A stretch of DNA of 39,129 bases from an uncultured Veillonella sp. GTDB lineage: Bacteria > Bacillota > Negativicutes > Veillonellales > Veillonellaceae. Each line of letters begins with the position of its first letter. The stretch's first letter is position 1. The position numbers were made by a program, and so were the translations under genes. The notes under the pieces were generated by a model. That model saw only the letters and a list, made by a program, of their open reading frames with translations. It made no database searches and was not told the origin of the DNA. This document shows positions 1-7,902 of the stretch, one piece after another. The stretch is taken from the NCBI GenBank assembly GCA_900556785.1, contig USQK01000006.1, positions 1 through 39,129 of the forward strand, given 5' to 3'.

Positions 1-89
1 TTAGCCACATCTCCACAGGTGGCGGTGCATCTTTAGAATTCTTAGAAGGCAAAATTCTACCAGGTATTGCTGCATTGTCTGAGGCATAA
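1..89 (+). CDS. pgk: Phosphoglycerate kinase, C-terminal end (partial)
   Basis: This is the last 28 codons of a reading frame that enters from the left edge (frame starts at base 3) and stops with TAA at 87-89. The residues STGGGASLEFLEGK match the conserved C-terminal nucleotide-binding segment of phosphoglycerate kinase, which interconverts 1,3-bisphosphoglycerate and 3-phosphoglycerate in the cytoplasm. The next gene, tpiA, starts one base after the stop, the usual pgk-tpiA operon order. Only the tail is visible, so nothing can be said about the rest. Confidence 0.93.
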   Translation, partial: SHISTGGGASLEFLEGKILPGIAALSEA

Positions 90-90
90 T

Positions 91-861
91 ATGAGAAAAC
101 CCATTATTGCAGGAAATTGGAAAATGAATGGCACCATTGCGTCTGGATCTATTCTGATCGAAGCGTTTAACAGCGTGTTAGAAGATATGGAATTATCCTG
201 TAATGTAGTTGTTTGCCCGCCTTTCACAGCTATCGAACGTGCTGTAGCACTGACGCGTAACACAGCGATTGAGGTAGGCGCACAAACCATGGATTATCAT
301 GATGCTGGTGCATTCACTGGTGAAATTTCACCACTTATGCTTACAGAGGTAGGCGTCAATTATGTTATTATCGGTCACTCTGAACGCCGTGAATATTATG
401 GTGAAACAGATGAGACGGTAAATGCAAAAATCAAAAGTGCATTTCACCATAATTTGACTCCTATTGTCTGTGTTGGTGAAAGTTTAGAACAACGTGAATC
501 CGGTCATACTCTAGACTGGATTACGTCTCAACTTAAAGGGGCTTTAGTTGACGTTCCAAAGGAACAAGTTAGTCAATTGATTATTGCGTACGAACCAATT
601 TGGGCTATCGGCACAGGTAAAACAGCAACTGCTGATCAAGCTGAAGAGGTATGTAAAGAAATTCGTGATTACATTCGTTCTTTATACGATGATGAGACTG
701 CTGATTCCGTGCGCATCCAATATGGTGGTAGTGTTAAATCCGAAAATGCTCGTGAAATCCTTGGGGAACCAAATATTGATGGTGCCCTTGTAGGTGGTGC
801 ATCTTTAGTAGTTGATGAATTTATTGATATTATTAAAGCGGCGAATCAAATAGGCGCTTAA
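91..861 (+). CDS. tpiA: Triosephosphate isomerase
   Basis: This is a 256-residue protein, a normal length for triosephosphate isomerase, which interconverts dihydroxyacetone phosphate and glyceraldehyde 3-phosphate as a cytoplasmic TIM-barrel dimer. Visible marks are the N-terminal GNWKMN with the active-site Lys, IIGHSERR with the electrophilic His, AYEPIWAIGTG with the catalytic Glu and the flexible loop 6, and the phosphate-binding GGSV. An upstream in-frame ATG at 67 lies inside the end of pgk and would add eight residues. The ATG at 91 gives the family N-terminus MRKPIIAGNWKMN and is preferred. It sits one base after pgk and 13 bases before the gpmI start, so it belongs to one glycolytic operon and is probably translated by coupling. 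Confidence 0.97.
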   Translation: MRKPIIAGNWKMNGTIASGSILIEAFNSVLEDMELSCNVVVCPPFTAIERAVALTRNTAIEVGAQTMDYHDAGAFTGEISPLMLTEVGVNYVIIGHSERREYYGETDETVNAKIKSAFHHNLTPIVCVGESLEQRESGHTLDWITSQLKGALVDVPKEQVSQLIIAYEPIWAIGTGKTATADQAEEVCKEIRDYIRSLYDDETADSVRIQYGGSVKSENAREILGEPNIDGALVGGASLVVDEFIDIIKAANQIGA

Positions 862-874
862 TATGAGGTTAAAA

Positions 875-2401
875 ATGGCTAAATTAAAGGCTCCCGTAAT
901 GCTAGTCATCTTAGATGGCTTTGGCATGGGAGATCAATCAGATACAACCAATGCTGTAGTACAGGCGAAGCCGCACTGTTTTAATCAATTATGGGATACG
1001 TATCCACATACAAAATTAGAAGCATCAGGACTAGCGGTAGGCCTTCCAGAAGGCCAAATGGGGAATTCTGAGGTTGGCCATTTAAACCTGGGCTCTGGTC
1101 GCATTGTGTACCAAGATTTAACTCGTATTACTAAAGACGTTGAGTCTGGTGAGTTTTATAATCGCCCTGTTATAAAGGAACTATATGAAGTAGGCAAAAA
1201 ACAAAGCTTACATCTTATCGGCCTAGTTTCTGATGGTAATGTGCATTGCTCCTTAGAACATATCAAGGCTGTTATTAAAGGCGCTCATGACAATGGTATT
1301 GAACATGTATATGTACATGCATTGCTCGATGGTCGTGATGTAGCACCTCAATGTGCACAAGTTTATATCAAAGATTTAGAAGCATATATGGTAGAGCTAA
1401 ACTGTGGTAAAATTGCCACCGTAAGTGGTCGCTATTATGCAATGGATCGGGATAATCGTTGGGACCGTGTGGAACTTGCTTACAACGCTATTGTACATGG
1501 TCAAGGTGAAAGTGCCGCATCAGCTTGTGAAGCGGTACAACAATCCTATGATAAGGATGCAGCTGATGAGTTTGTTCTTCCTACAGTGATTGACTCTGAA
1601 GGAACTATCAAGAATGGCGATGCTGTTATCTTCTGTAACTTCCGTCCAGACCGTGGGCGTGAACTTACAAAAGCTTTAGTATTGCCAGAATTTGATGGCT
1701 TTAACCGTGAACCATTATCCTTGTATATGGCGACTATGACCAAATATGAAGATGGCTTACCAGTTCATATTGTGTACGAAAAAGACATCTTGTCAGAAAC
1801 ATTAGGCGAAGTACTCAGTGTAGGTGGCTATCGTCAATTGCGTATTGCTGAAACAGAGAAATATGCCCATGTAACGTACTTCTTCAACGGCGGTAAAGAG
1901 GAACCATTTGAAGGTGAGGACCGCATCCTTGTAAAATCACCTCAAGTGGCAACTTATGATTTACAACCTGAGATGAGCGCTTATGAAGTGACTGATAAGG
2001 TTGTACAAGCTATTCAAGATGAAACATATGACATGATTATCTTGAACTTTGCAAACCCAGATATGGTTGGTCATACAGGTAGCTTTGAAGCAGCTGTAAA
2101 AGCAGTGCAAGCAGTAGACACTTGTTTAGGTCGAATCGTAGAGGCTATACGTAATAAAAAGGGTCATTTGTTGATTACTGCAGACCATGGTAATGCAGAG
2201 CTTATGGTTAACCATGAAACAGGTAAGGTGCATACAGCACATACAACGAACTTGGTACCGTTAATTTTAATGAGTGATACTCTAAAATCAGCTACATTAG
2301 AATCTGGTAAATTATGTGATATTGCGCCAACATTATTAGACTTGGCTGGCATAGATCAACCAAAATCTATGACTGGTCATAGTTTGGTAAAAAAAGCATA
2401 A
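875..2401 (+). CDS. gpmI: 2,3-bisphosphoglycerate-independent phosphoglycerate mutase
   Basis: This 508-residue enzyme is the length typical of the manganese-dependent, cofactor-independent mutase that interconverts 3- and 2-phosphoglycerate. It belongs to the alkaline phosphatase superfamily. N-terminal VILDGFGMG provides a metal-binding Asp, and MGNSEVGHLNLGSG contains the Ser that carries the phosphate during catalysis. DGRDVAP, FRPDRGRE and TADHGNAE are further conserved metal and substrate motifs. The ATG at 875 is chosen over an in-frame ATG at 863 because GAGGT at 866-869 is then correctly spaced and the product begins MAKLKAPVMLVILDG. It follows tpiA by 13 bases and precedes eno by 114 bases. 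Confidence 0.97.
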   Translation: MAKLKAPVMLVILDGFGMGDQSDTTNAVVQAKPHCFNQLWDTYPHTKLEASGLAVGLPEGQMGNSEVGHLNLGSGRIVYQDLTRITKDVESGEFYNRPVIKELYEVGKKQSLHLIGLVSDGNVHCSLEHIKAVIKGAHDNGIEHVYVHALLDGRDVAPQCAQVYIKDLEAYMVELNCGKIATVSGRYYAMDRDNRWDRVELAYNAIVHGQGESAASACEAVQQSYDKDAADEFVLPTVIDSEGTIKNGDAVIFCNFRPDRGRELTKALVLPEFDGFNREPLSLYMATMTKYEDGLPVHIVYEKDILSETLGEVLSVGGYRQLRIAETEKYAHVTYFFNGGKEEPFEGEDRILVKSPQVATYDLQPEMSAYEVTDKVVQAIQDETYDMIILNFANPDMVGHTGSFEAAVKAVQAVDTCLGRIVEAIRNKKGHLLITADHGNAELMVNHETGKVHTAHTTNLVPLILMSDTLKSATLESGKLCDIAPTLLDLAGIDQPKSMTGHSLVKKA

Positions 2402-2463
2402 TATAGAGTTTTCACTATATTTATAGTTAATTAGAGTGATAAGCCATATGGTTTAGCTCAATA

Positions 2464-2490
2464 TATAATGATTGTCATATGATAGTCATT
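2464..2490. promoter_or_regulatory. TATAAT box and imperfect palindrome upstream of eno
   Basis: The 114-base gap between gpmI and eno holds a TATAAT at 2464-2469 and an overlapping imperfect inverted repeat at 2467-2490 (AATGATTGTCAT against ATGATAGTCATT, 10 of 12 pairs). No good -35 box is seen at the right distance. A separate promoter for eno with an operator over its -10 is possible but not proven. The motif loosely resembles a Fur-type box. Confidence 0.3.
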
Positions 2491-2515
2491 CCGTTAGATT
2501 TTATGAGGTGAAGAA

Positions 2516-3799
2516 ATGGCAGTAATTGAACAAGTCATTGCAAGAGAAATTTTAGATTCCCGCGGTAATCCAACTGTTGAAGTTGAAGTATGTTTAGAAG
2601 ATGGTACTATTGCAACAGCAGCGGTTCCATCCGGTGCTTCTACAGGTAAGTTTGAAGCTGTAGAATTACGTGATGGTGATAAATCCCGTTACTCCGGTAA
2701 AGGTGTATTAACAGCTATCGACAATGTAAATGCTAAAATCGGTCCTGCCATTATTGGTTATGATGCGACTGAACAAGTAGCAATCGATAACTTGATGTTG
2801 AAATTAGATGGTACAGACAATAAATCTAACCTTGGTGCTAATGCAATTCTTGGTGTTTCCATGGCTGTAGCTCGTGCGGCGGCTGAATCTTTAGATTTGC
2901 CATTATTTGCATACCTTGGTGGTTTCAACGCAAAAGAATTACCAGTTCCTATGATGAACATCTTGAACGGTGGTGCACATGCGGATAATAATGTAGATAT
3001 TCAAGAATTCATGATCATGCCTGTAGGCGCTACTTCCTTCGCAGAAGCTCTTCGCAGCTGTGCAGAAGTATATCATACATTGAAATCTGTACTTCATGAT
3101 AAAGGCCTTAGCACTGCCGTAGGTGATGAAGGTGGTTTCGCACCAAACTTGGCATCTAATGAAGAAGCATTAGAAGTCATTTGTGAAGCTATTAAAGCGG
3201 CTGGTTATGAACCTGGTAAAGACTTCAAATTAGCTCTTGATTCTGCATCTTCCGAATTCTATGAAGATGGCAAATATAATTTAGCTGGTGAAGGCAAAGT
3301 TAAAACAGCTGCTGAAATGGTAGAGTTCTATGAATACCTAGTAGGTAAATACCCAATCGTATCCATCGAAGATGGTCTTGCTGAAGAAGATTGGGATGGC
3401 TGGAAATTGTTGACAGAACGCCTTGGTAATCGCGTACAACTTGTTGGTGATGATTTATTCGTAACTAACACAAAACGTTTGGCTCGTGGTATTGAGCTTG
3501 GTGTAGGTAACTCCATTCTTGTAAAAGTTAACCAAATCGGTACTTTAACAGAAGCATTCGACGCTATGGAGCTTGCTAAACGCGCTGGCTATACATGTGT
3601 AGTATCTCACCGTTCTGGTGAAACAGAAGATACATTCATTGCTGATATTGCTGTAGCTGTAAATGCTGGTCAAATTAAGACTGGTGCACCTGCTCGTTCT
3701 GAACGTGTAGCAAAATATAACCAATTGCTTCGCATTGAAGAAATGTTATACGAAACAGCTCAATATAAAGGTAATGACGTTTTCTATAATTTAAAATAA
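2516..3799 (+). CDS. eno: Enolase (phosphopyruvate hydratase)
   Basis: This 427-residue enzyme interconverts 2-phosphoglycerate and phosphoenolpyruvate in the cytoplasm, using magnesium. It begins with the family start, including REILDSRGNPTVEVEV, and keeps SGASTGKFEA, NGGAHADNN, the GDEGGFAPN segment with the general acid/base Glu, and the metal ligands around SIEDGLAEEDW. The family signature ILVKVNQIGTLTEA holds the catalytic Lys, and SHRSGETED is the mobile loop. GAGGTG at 2503-2508 gives a good ribosome site for the ATG. It is the last gene of the glycolytic group, followed by a strong terminator. It may also have a promoter of its own in the 114-base gap before it. Confidence 0.98.
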   Translation: MAVIEQVIAREILDSRGNPTVEVEVCLEDGTIATAAVPSGASTGKFEAVELRDGDKSRYSGKGVLTAIDNVNAKIGPAIIGYDATEQVAIDNLMLKLDGTDNKSNLGANAILGVSMAVARAAAESLDLPLFAYLGGFNAKELPVPMMNILNGGAHADNNVDIQEFMIMPVGATSFAEALRSCAEVYHTLKSVLHDKGLSTAVGDEGGFAPNLASNEEALEVICEAIKAAGYEPGKDFKLALDSASSEFYEDGKYNLAGEGKVKTAAEMVEFYEYLVGKYPIVSIEDGLAEEDWDGWKLLTERLGNRVQLVGDDLFVTNTKRLARGIELGVGNSILVKVNQIGTLTEAFDAMELAKRAGYTCVVSHRSGETEDTFIADIAVAVNAGQIKTGAPARSERVAKYNQLLRIEEMLYETAQYKGNDVFYNLK

Positions 3800-3824
3800 G
3801 ATACGTTATATCTAATAGTCCAAT

Positions 3825-3851
3825 AAGGGCGCCCTTCGGGGCGCCTTTTTT
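3825..3851 (+). terminator. Intrinsic terminator after eno
   Basis: GGCGCC at 3828-3833 pairs with GGCGCC at 3840-3845, extended by A/G-T pairs and closed by a C(TTCG)G tetraloop, followed by six T. This is a textbook rho-independent terminator closing the glycolytic operon. Confidence 0.95.
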
Positions 3852-3927
3852 GTATGCCCAAAAATAGAAAAGTTTTCGCTTCGTGGATTTTTAAAAATAA
3901 AAAAGGGATTTTGGGGATGATGTCGAA

Positions 3928-3982
3928 ACCTATAACGCCATACGCTAGTGTGAGGTAAAAACATACCGCAAGGTATAGGAGG
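3928..3982 (+). promoter_or_regulatory. Leader of the pilus operon with hairpin beside the ribosome site
   Basis: Directly before the AGGAGG at 3977-3982 is a small hairpin, ATACC-GCAA-GGTAT (3963-3976), with a GNRA-type loop. Upstream CCTATA (3929-3934) can instead pair with TATAGG (3974-3979), which would cover part of the ribosome site. The two pairings are mutually exclusive, so the leader could control translation. No known riboswitch class was recognised. Confidence 0.3.
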
Positions 3983-3987
3983 TGACC

Positions 3988-4998
3988 ATGTATGTAGACG
4001 TAACATTAGACGACATTATCCTATATGCTTTAGAACATCATGTCAGTGATATTCACTTTGATCCCACAAAAAGTGGTGTCCAAGTTCGGTTGCGACAAGA
4101 TGGATTACTACGAACAAATATGACAGTGTCTTCTGAAGAGGCTGAACTTATTATCAACCGCATCAAGGTTTGTAGTGCATTAGATATTAGTGAAAAGAGA
4201 TTGCCTCAAGATGGTCGATGGGCTTGGAATCATAAGGATACATCTGTAACTATGCGCGTATCTACCTTGCCCAGCTTATATGGTGAGACTTTGGTCTGCC
4301 GACTTATGGGAAATGAAGGGAGTCATAAAGACTTAATAGCCTTAGGTATGCGTGCAGATATTTTTGAGCATATTAAACAATTACTAAAACGTCCTTATGG
4401 CTTACTTCTAATCTGTGGACCTACAGGTAGTGGTAAAACGGCTACTTTATATGCCATGTTACGCATGTTAAATCTCGAGGAAACAAAGCTCATATGTCTT
4501 GAAGATCCCGTAGAGGCTGAAATTAAAGGAGCCATACAAATTGGTATTAATGAGAAGATTGGCTTTACATTTGCCAAAGGGCTTAGATCAGTGCTACGGC
4601 AAGATCCAGATACGATTATGATTGGTGAAATCAGGGATAAGGAGACTGCAGAGCTGGCCGTTAAATCTGCTTTAACAGGGCATCGAGTGTTATCTACAAT
4701 TCATACTAACACAGCTATTGGTGTTGTAACGCGTCTCATGGATATGGGTGTAGAACCGTATTTAATACGGGCTACTTTAATGGGGGCAATAGCGCAACGT
4801 TTAGTTCGAAAATTTGATGGTACCACGTATCATGGACGGACTGCGCTCTTTGAATATTTAGAAATACCAACCAATTCAGTTCACTGGGATCAATTAGAAG
4901 CACATTTACTTTTGTCCCTAGAGGATTCCGCTCGTGAAGCTGTATCTCAGCATGTTACATCGATAGAGGAGGTGCATCGTTGTGGACTCATGCTGTAA
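3988..4998 (+). CDS. Type IV pilus / pseudopilus assembly ATPase, short PilB/ComGA-like
   Basis: This 336-residue cytoplasmic ATPase belongs to the GspE/PilB/ComGA secretion superfamily and would power pilus or pseudopilus assembly at the inner membrane. Walker A GPTGSGKT lies at about residues 144-151. The Asp box runs from CLEDPVE, Walker B is DPDTIMIGEIRD, and the His box is STIHTNTA. It is far shorter than PilB (about 560 residues) because the N-terminal domains are missing, so it resembles ComGA of Gram-positive competence systems. The tetracysteine zinc motif usually found after QRLVR is also absent: the sequence goes straight to KFDGTTYHGRTALFE. The start is the ATG at 3988 after AGGAGG. 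An in-frame GTG at 3982 overlaps the ribosome site and is rejected. It is the first gene of a twelve-gene cluster. Confidence 0.88.
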   Translation: MYVDVTLDDIILYALEHHVSDIHFDPTKSGVQVRLRQDGLLRTNMTVSSEEAELIINRIKVCSALDISEKRLPQDGRWAWNHKDTSVTMRVSTLPSLYGETLVCRLMGNEGSHKDLIALGMRADIFEHIKQLLKRPYGLLLICGPTGSGKTATLYAMLRMLNLEETKLICLEDPVEAEIKGAIQIGINEKIGFTFAKGLRSVLRQDPDTIMIGEIRDKETAELAVKSALTGHRVLSTIHTNTAIGVVTRLMDMGVEPYLIRATLMGAIAQRLVRKFDGTTYHGRTALFEYLEIPTNSVHWDQLEAHLLLSLEDSAREAVSQHVTSIEEVHRCGLML

Positions 4999-6001
4999 TA
5001 GTGGAAATTTAGAAACCATTGTAGAACAAGCAATACAATTATCATCCACAGATATTCATCTACAATGTGGTGAGCCTATCTATTTGCGACATGGTGATGG
5101 ATTGAAGGCTACTTCGTTTATATGTACTACTATCTTAATTGAAGATATTTTACGACGTTGTGGTATAGCCTCTTATGAATGGCAATCTCTCGATGAAGCT
5201 TGTTCCTGTTGTGGCGTGCGTATACGTGTTCATCTATATAAGGCTAATCAAACGATATGTGGGACACTGAGGTTATTGTGCCATCAACAACTTAAGCTAG
5301 AAGATAACAGTGAAGGACATTTACTTCAAAAACTATGTGAAGCACATGATGGTCTATTGCTTGTATGCGGGCCTACAGGTAGTGGGAAAAGTTTTACCTT
5401 AGCCTGTTGTATTGACTATATAAATCAAACTATGGAGCGCCATATCATTACCTTAGAAGACCCCATAGAATTTGAGTTTAAGCCTAAGAAATCTTTAATT
5501 CATCAACGCCAATTAGGTGCCGATATTAAGTCTATGTCTAATGGTATTCGCGATGCATTGAGAGAGGACCCAGATGTCATTATGGTTGGAGAGCTTCGAG
5601 ATCGTGAAACATTAGAGGCCGCTCTTCATGCGGCCGAAACGGGTCATCTTGTGATGGCCACTATGCATACGCAAAGGGCCGTGATGGCAGTTCACCGCAT
5701 GATTTCACTATTTCCTGGTGAACAACAAGAGGAAATTCGCAGTCAAATATCTCAAGTGTTACGTGCTGTTATATGTCAACGACTTCTTAGGTGGAATAAA
5801 AAGTTTATTACCATTCGTGATATTTTGTTAAACACTCATGCAGTGGCAAATTTAATACGCACTCGTAAGGAACCGCAAATTATCTCGATTCAAGAAACAC
5901 AACTGCCTATGAAAACACTAGAAATGGCCGTACGAGATGTAAAAGCACAATATGGAACGCAGCATCAACTACATACGCTATTAGATCAACAATTATCGTA
6001 G
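4982..6001 (+). CDS. PilT-like type IV pilus ATPase
   Basis: This 339-residue ATPase is of the PilT class, which drives pilus retraction from the cytoplasmic face. Walker A GPTGSGKS lies near residues 130-137. ITLEDPIE, IRDALREDPDVIMVGELRD, and MATMHTQRA followed by the PilT-like SLFPGEQQEEIRSQISQ support PilT rather than PilB. The start is GTG at 4982, overlapping the end of the previous gene by 17 bases, with AGAGGAGGTG at 4965-4974 as a good ribosome site. The N-terminal half is unusually rich in cysteine (CC near residue 4, CSCC near residue 78). It has only moderate similarity to classical PilT at its ends, so a role in assembly cannot be excluded. Confidence 0.85.
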   Translation: MDSCCNSGNLETIVEQAIQLSSTDIHLQCGEPIYLRHGDGLKATSFICTTILIEDILRRCGIASYEWQSLDEACSCCGVRIRVHLYKANQTICGTLRLLCHQQLKLEDNSEGHLLQKLCEAHDGLLLVCGPTGSGKSFTLACCIDYINQTMERHIITLEDPIEFEFKPKKSLIHQRQLGADIKSMSNGIRDALREDPDVIMVGELRDRETLEAALHAAETGHLVMATMHTQRAVMAVHRMISLFPGEQQEEIRSQISQVLRAVICQRLLRWNKKFITIRDILLNTHAVANLIRTRKEPQIISIQETQLPMKTLEMAVRDVKAQYGTQHQLHTLLDQQLS

Positions 6002-6009
6002 GTGCAGAT

Positions 6010-7185
6010 ATGGAGGCTTATGAATATGTCGTAAAAAATGAGAATAATGAAACAGTAAAAGGTTTGATGTGGGCAGATTCAGAACAGGAGGTCGGTACAC
6101 GGTTAAAGCGCGATGGATACAAGATTTATAAAATCACTTTACAAGTAAATAAGAAAAAGCATAAGTGGAATCATACAATGGTGGTAGATGTAACCTATCA
6201 ATTAGGACTACTCATCGAGTCTGGTGTGCCTTTACGGAGGGCATTACAGTTACTCTGTCATGGGAAGCGAGGGCTTTTATATACAGCCCTCTATGAATCG
6301 ATTGAGAGAGGCCAAACCTTATCGCAAGCATTGCGTAGTGAAGGCTGCCCTGCGATAGCCTTAGCACTACTAGAAAGTGGAGAGGCAGCAGGCACTTTAG
6401 GTGAAAGCTTACAATACATTTCACGTCACTATGACTGGGAGCGACAATTGCGGCAAAAGGTTATGAGTGCTATTTCTTATCCTATATTTCTTCTTCTCAT
6501 GATGAACGTATTCTTTCTCGTTACCATCCTGTTTATCATTCCATCATTTGAGAAGGTTTTTACTACCATGCATATTACATTACCATTGATGACACGAGCC
6601 CTCTTTGCATTAGGACAAGGGCTAAAGAATCATCCTATATTAGTCTTTATTATGCAGTGTGTAGGGATAGGCGCTTTAGTCTTTGCATACCATCAACATA
6701 GTATAAAACGCAAAGTACATCGTTGGCTTTGGCTGTTGGCTCACAGATACCAATGGATGACCTGCATTTACTATACAAGTATGCTAAAGGTTTGGGCCCT
6801 TTTGTTAGATTCTGGAATTTCTATTATTCATACTATGAATATCACAAGACCTTTATGGGGCAATATGTATGGTGCCGAATGTAGTGAGAAAGTAGAGGCA
6901 AAGTTATTAACTGGCCATTCTTTTGAAGAGAGCCTTAGATCTGAGAATATTGGAAATTCCTTTATATGGCAAATGATTTCTATTGGCGAGGAAAGTGGAG
7001 AGCTCGTTAAGATGCTACATCATTGTGGACATTACTATGAATCTATACTTTCAAAATATATCGCCCGACTAGAGAGGCTTTTAGAACCAATTTTGCTAAC
7101 TGTAATGGGAATTGGTGTAGCTGTTTTAGTTGTATCTGTTATGTATCCATTATTTACGTCTATTGCTAAGTTGGGAGGACAATAG
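6010..7185 (+). CDS. pilC: Type IV pilus inner-membrane platform protein, PilC/GspF family
   Basis: This 391-residue polytopic protein is the platform that links the cytoplasmic ATPases to pilin polymerisation. It has the family plan of two GspF repeats, each with the LLESG and ISIGEESGEL type motif (ALLESGEAAGTLGESL near residue 120, SIGEESGELVKML near residue 325). Membrane segments lie near residues 155-182, 210-228 and 362-385. It starts eight bases after the PilT-like gene, with AGGTG at 6001-6005. The first copy of a 21-base tandem repeat overlaps its stop codon. Assignment to the family is secure. Whether the machine makes true pili or a competence pseudopilus cannot be decided from this gene. 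Confidence 0.92.
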   Translation: MEAYEYVVKNENNETVKGLMWADSEQEVGTRLKRDGYKIYKITLQVNKKKHKWNHTMVVDVTYQLGLLIESGVPLRRALQLLCHGKRGLLYTALYESIERGQTLSQALRSEGCPAIALALLESGEAAGTLGESLQYISRHYDWERQLRQKVMSAISYPIFLLLMMNVFFLVTILFIIPSFEKVFTTMHITLPLMTRALFALGQGLKNHPILVFIMQCVGIGALVFAYHQHSIKRKVHRWLWLLAHRYQWMTCIYYTSMLKVWALLLDSGISIIHTMNITRPLWGNMYGAECSEKVEAKLLTGHSFEESLRSENIGNSFIWQMISIGEESGELVKMLHHCGHYYESILSKYIARLERLLEPILLTVMGIGVAVLVVSVMYPLFTSIAKLGGQ

Positions 7186-7230
7186 CTATTTATAGTTGCA
7201 CAATAGCTTTTTATAGTTAGAACAATAGAG
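7179..7230. repeat. 21-base tandem repeat between pilC and the prepilin gene
   Basis: ACAATAGCTATTTATAGTTGC at 7179-7199 is followed directly by ACAATAGCTTTTTATAGTTAG at 7200-7220 (18 of 21 identical), then by a partial third copy, ACAATAG, at 7222-7228. The first copy overlaps the pilC stop codon, so it may have arisen by local duplication just before the pilin gene. Confidence 0.8.
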
Positions 7231-7278
7231 GTCAATATAAATGGATAGCTGTTATTTAATCATTATAAGGAGGATATT

Positions 7279-7743
7279 ATGAGTTTTGTTATACATATTG
7301 TTCATGGGTTAAATTCTCGATTAGAACTATGTGGTCAATGGGTTTTAGACCACTTACATATTTCTCGTGTTCGGGAAAATCTCAAGAAGTCGAGAAAAGG
7401 GGGCTTTACCCTTGTTGAGTTAATGGTTGTGGTAGCTGTTATTGCCATATTGGCAGGGATTTCGGTGCTTTAAGCTATTGCGATGCCACAATTCTTATCT
7501 GCTGCTGATAGAGCACGAAATGCGAAGGAAACGGCAGATATTCAAATAATTAAAAATGCAACTCAGCTCTATATGATCGACAAGAATGTAGATACACCAC
7601 CAACTGTAGAAAATCTATATAAAGAAGGTTATCTTACAGAACATGTTAAGACTGCAAAGGATAAGGAATATACCATTACTTATGAAGTGGTTAATGGCGG
7701 TACTGCAAAAGCAGTTGTAGTTAAAGCACCTGATGCACCTTAA
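7279..7743 (+). pseudogene. Major type IV prepilin, interrupted by an in-frame TAA
   Basis: A strong ribosome site (AAGGAGG, 7267-7273) precedes ATG 7279. Residues 1-42 form a very long leader ending KKSRKGG, then the mature start FTLVELMVVVAVIAILAGI with Glu at +5, a textbook class III signal and pilin helix. A TAA stop at 7471-7473 (codon 65, mature position 23) cuts the helix. The same frame then runs open from AIAMPQFLSAADRARNAKETAD to a TAA at 7741-7743, giving a normal pilin-sized product (154 codons with the stop). Family members have Pro at mature position 22. Here it is at 28, so six codons (7462-7479), including the stop, look inserted. ATG 7483 has no ribosome site, so restart is unlikely. 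It could be a disabled allele, a phase-variable state or an assembly error. Confidence 0.85.
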
Positions 7744-7836
7744 CGTAACTTATATCTAGAATTTAGCATCTAGCATCTAATATCAGTATCAAGTAACTAG
7801 TATTTAGTATTTAATGTGCATGTATTAATGATAGGA

Positions 7837-7902
7837 ATGTAGTTTTAGGTTTTCATATACATGTAGATTTAGGTTTTCATATATATGTAGTTATATCAAT
7901 CG
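7837..7902. repeat. 24-base tandem repeat after the prepilin gene
   Basis: The 202 bases between the pilin and the prepilin peptidase gene (7744-7945) contain no gene. ATGTAG(T/A)TTTAGGTTTTCATATA(C/T) occurs at 7837-7860 and 7861-7884 (22 of 24 identical), with a decayed third copy from 7885. Bases 7750-7815 are also made of short AT-rich near-repeats (TAGCATC, TAGTATT). No terminator hairpin is seen here. Confidence 0.78.

Noticed and set aside
67..90. Earlier start for tpiA at ATG 67
   Set aside because: It would lie inside pgk and add eight residues not seen in the family. ATG 91 gives the standard N-terminus.
3852..3987. Known c-di-GMP riboswitch before the pilus operon
   Set aside because: The conserved GEMM core (CGCAxAGGGCAAACC and its partner) is not present. 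Only a short hairpin and a possible pairing are seen.
7471..7473. Recoding of the pilin stop as an unusual amino acid
   Set aside because: The codon is TAA, not TGA or TAG, so selenocysteine or pyrrolysine insertion does not apply, and no downstream recoding hairpin was seen.
7483..7743. A separate small gene starting at ATG 7483
   Set aside because: It is in the same frame as the prepilin N-terminus, continues its sequence, and has no ribosome site. It is treated as the downstream part of the broken pilin gene.
7837..7902. CRISPR-like array
   Set aside because: The copies are directly adjacent without spacers and differ from each other. This is a simple tandem repeat.
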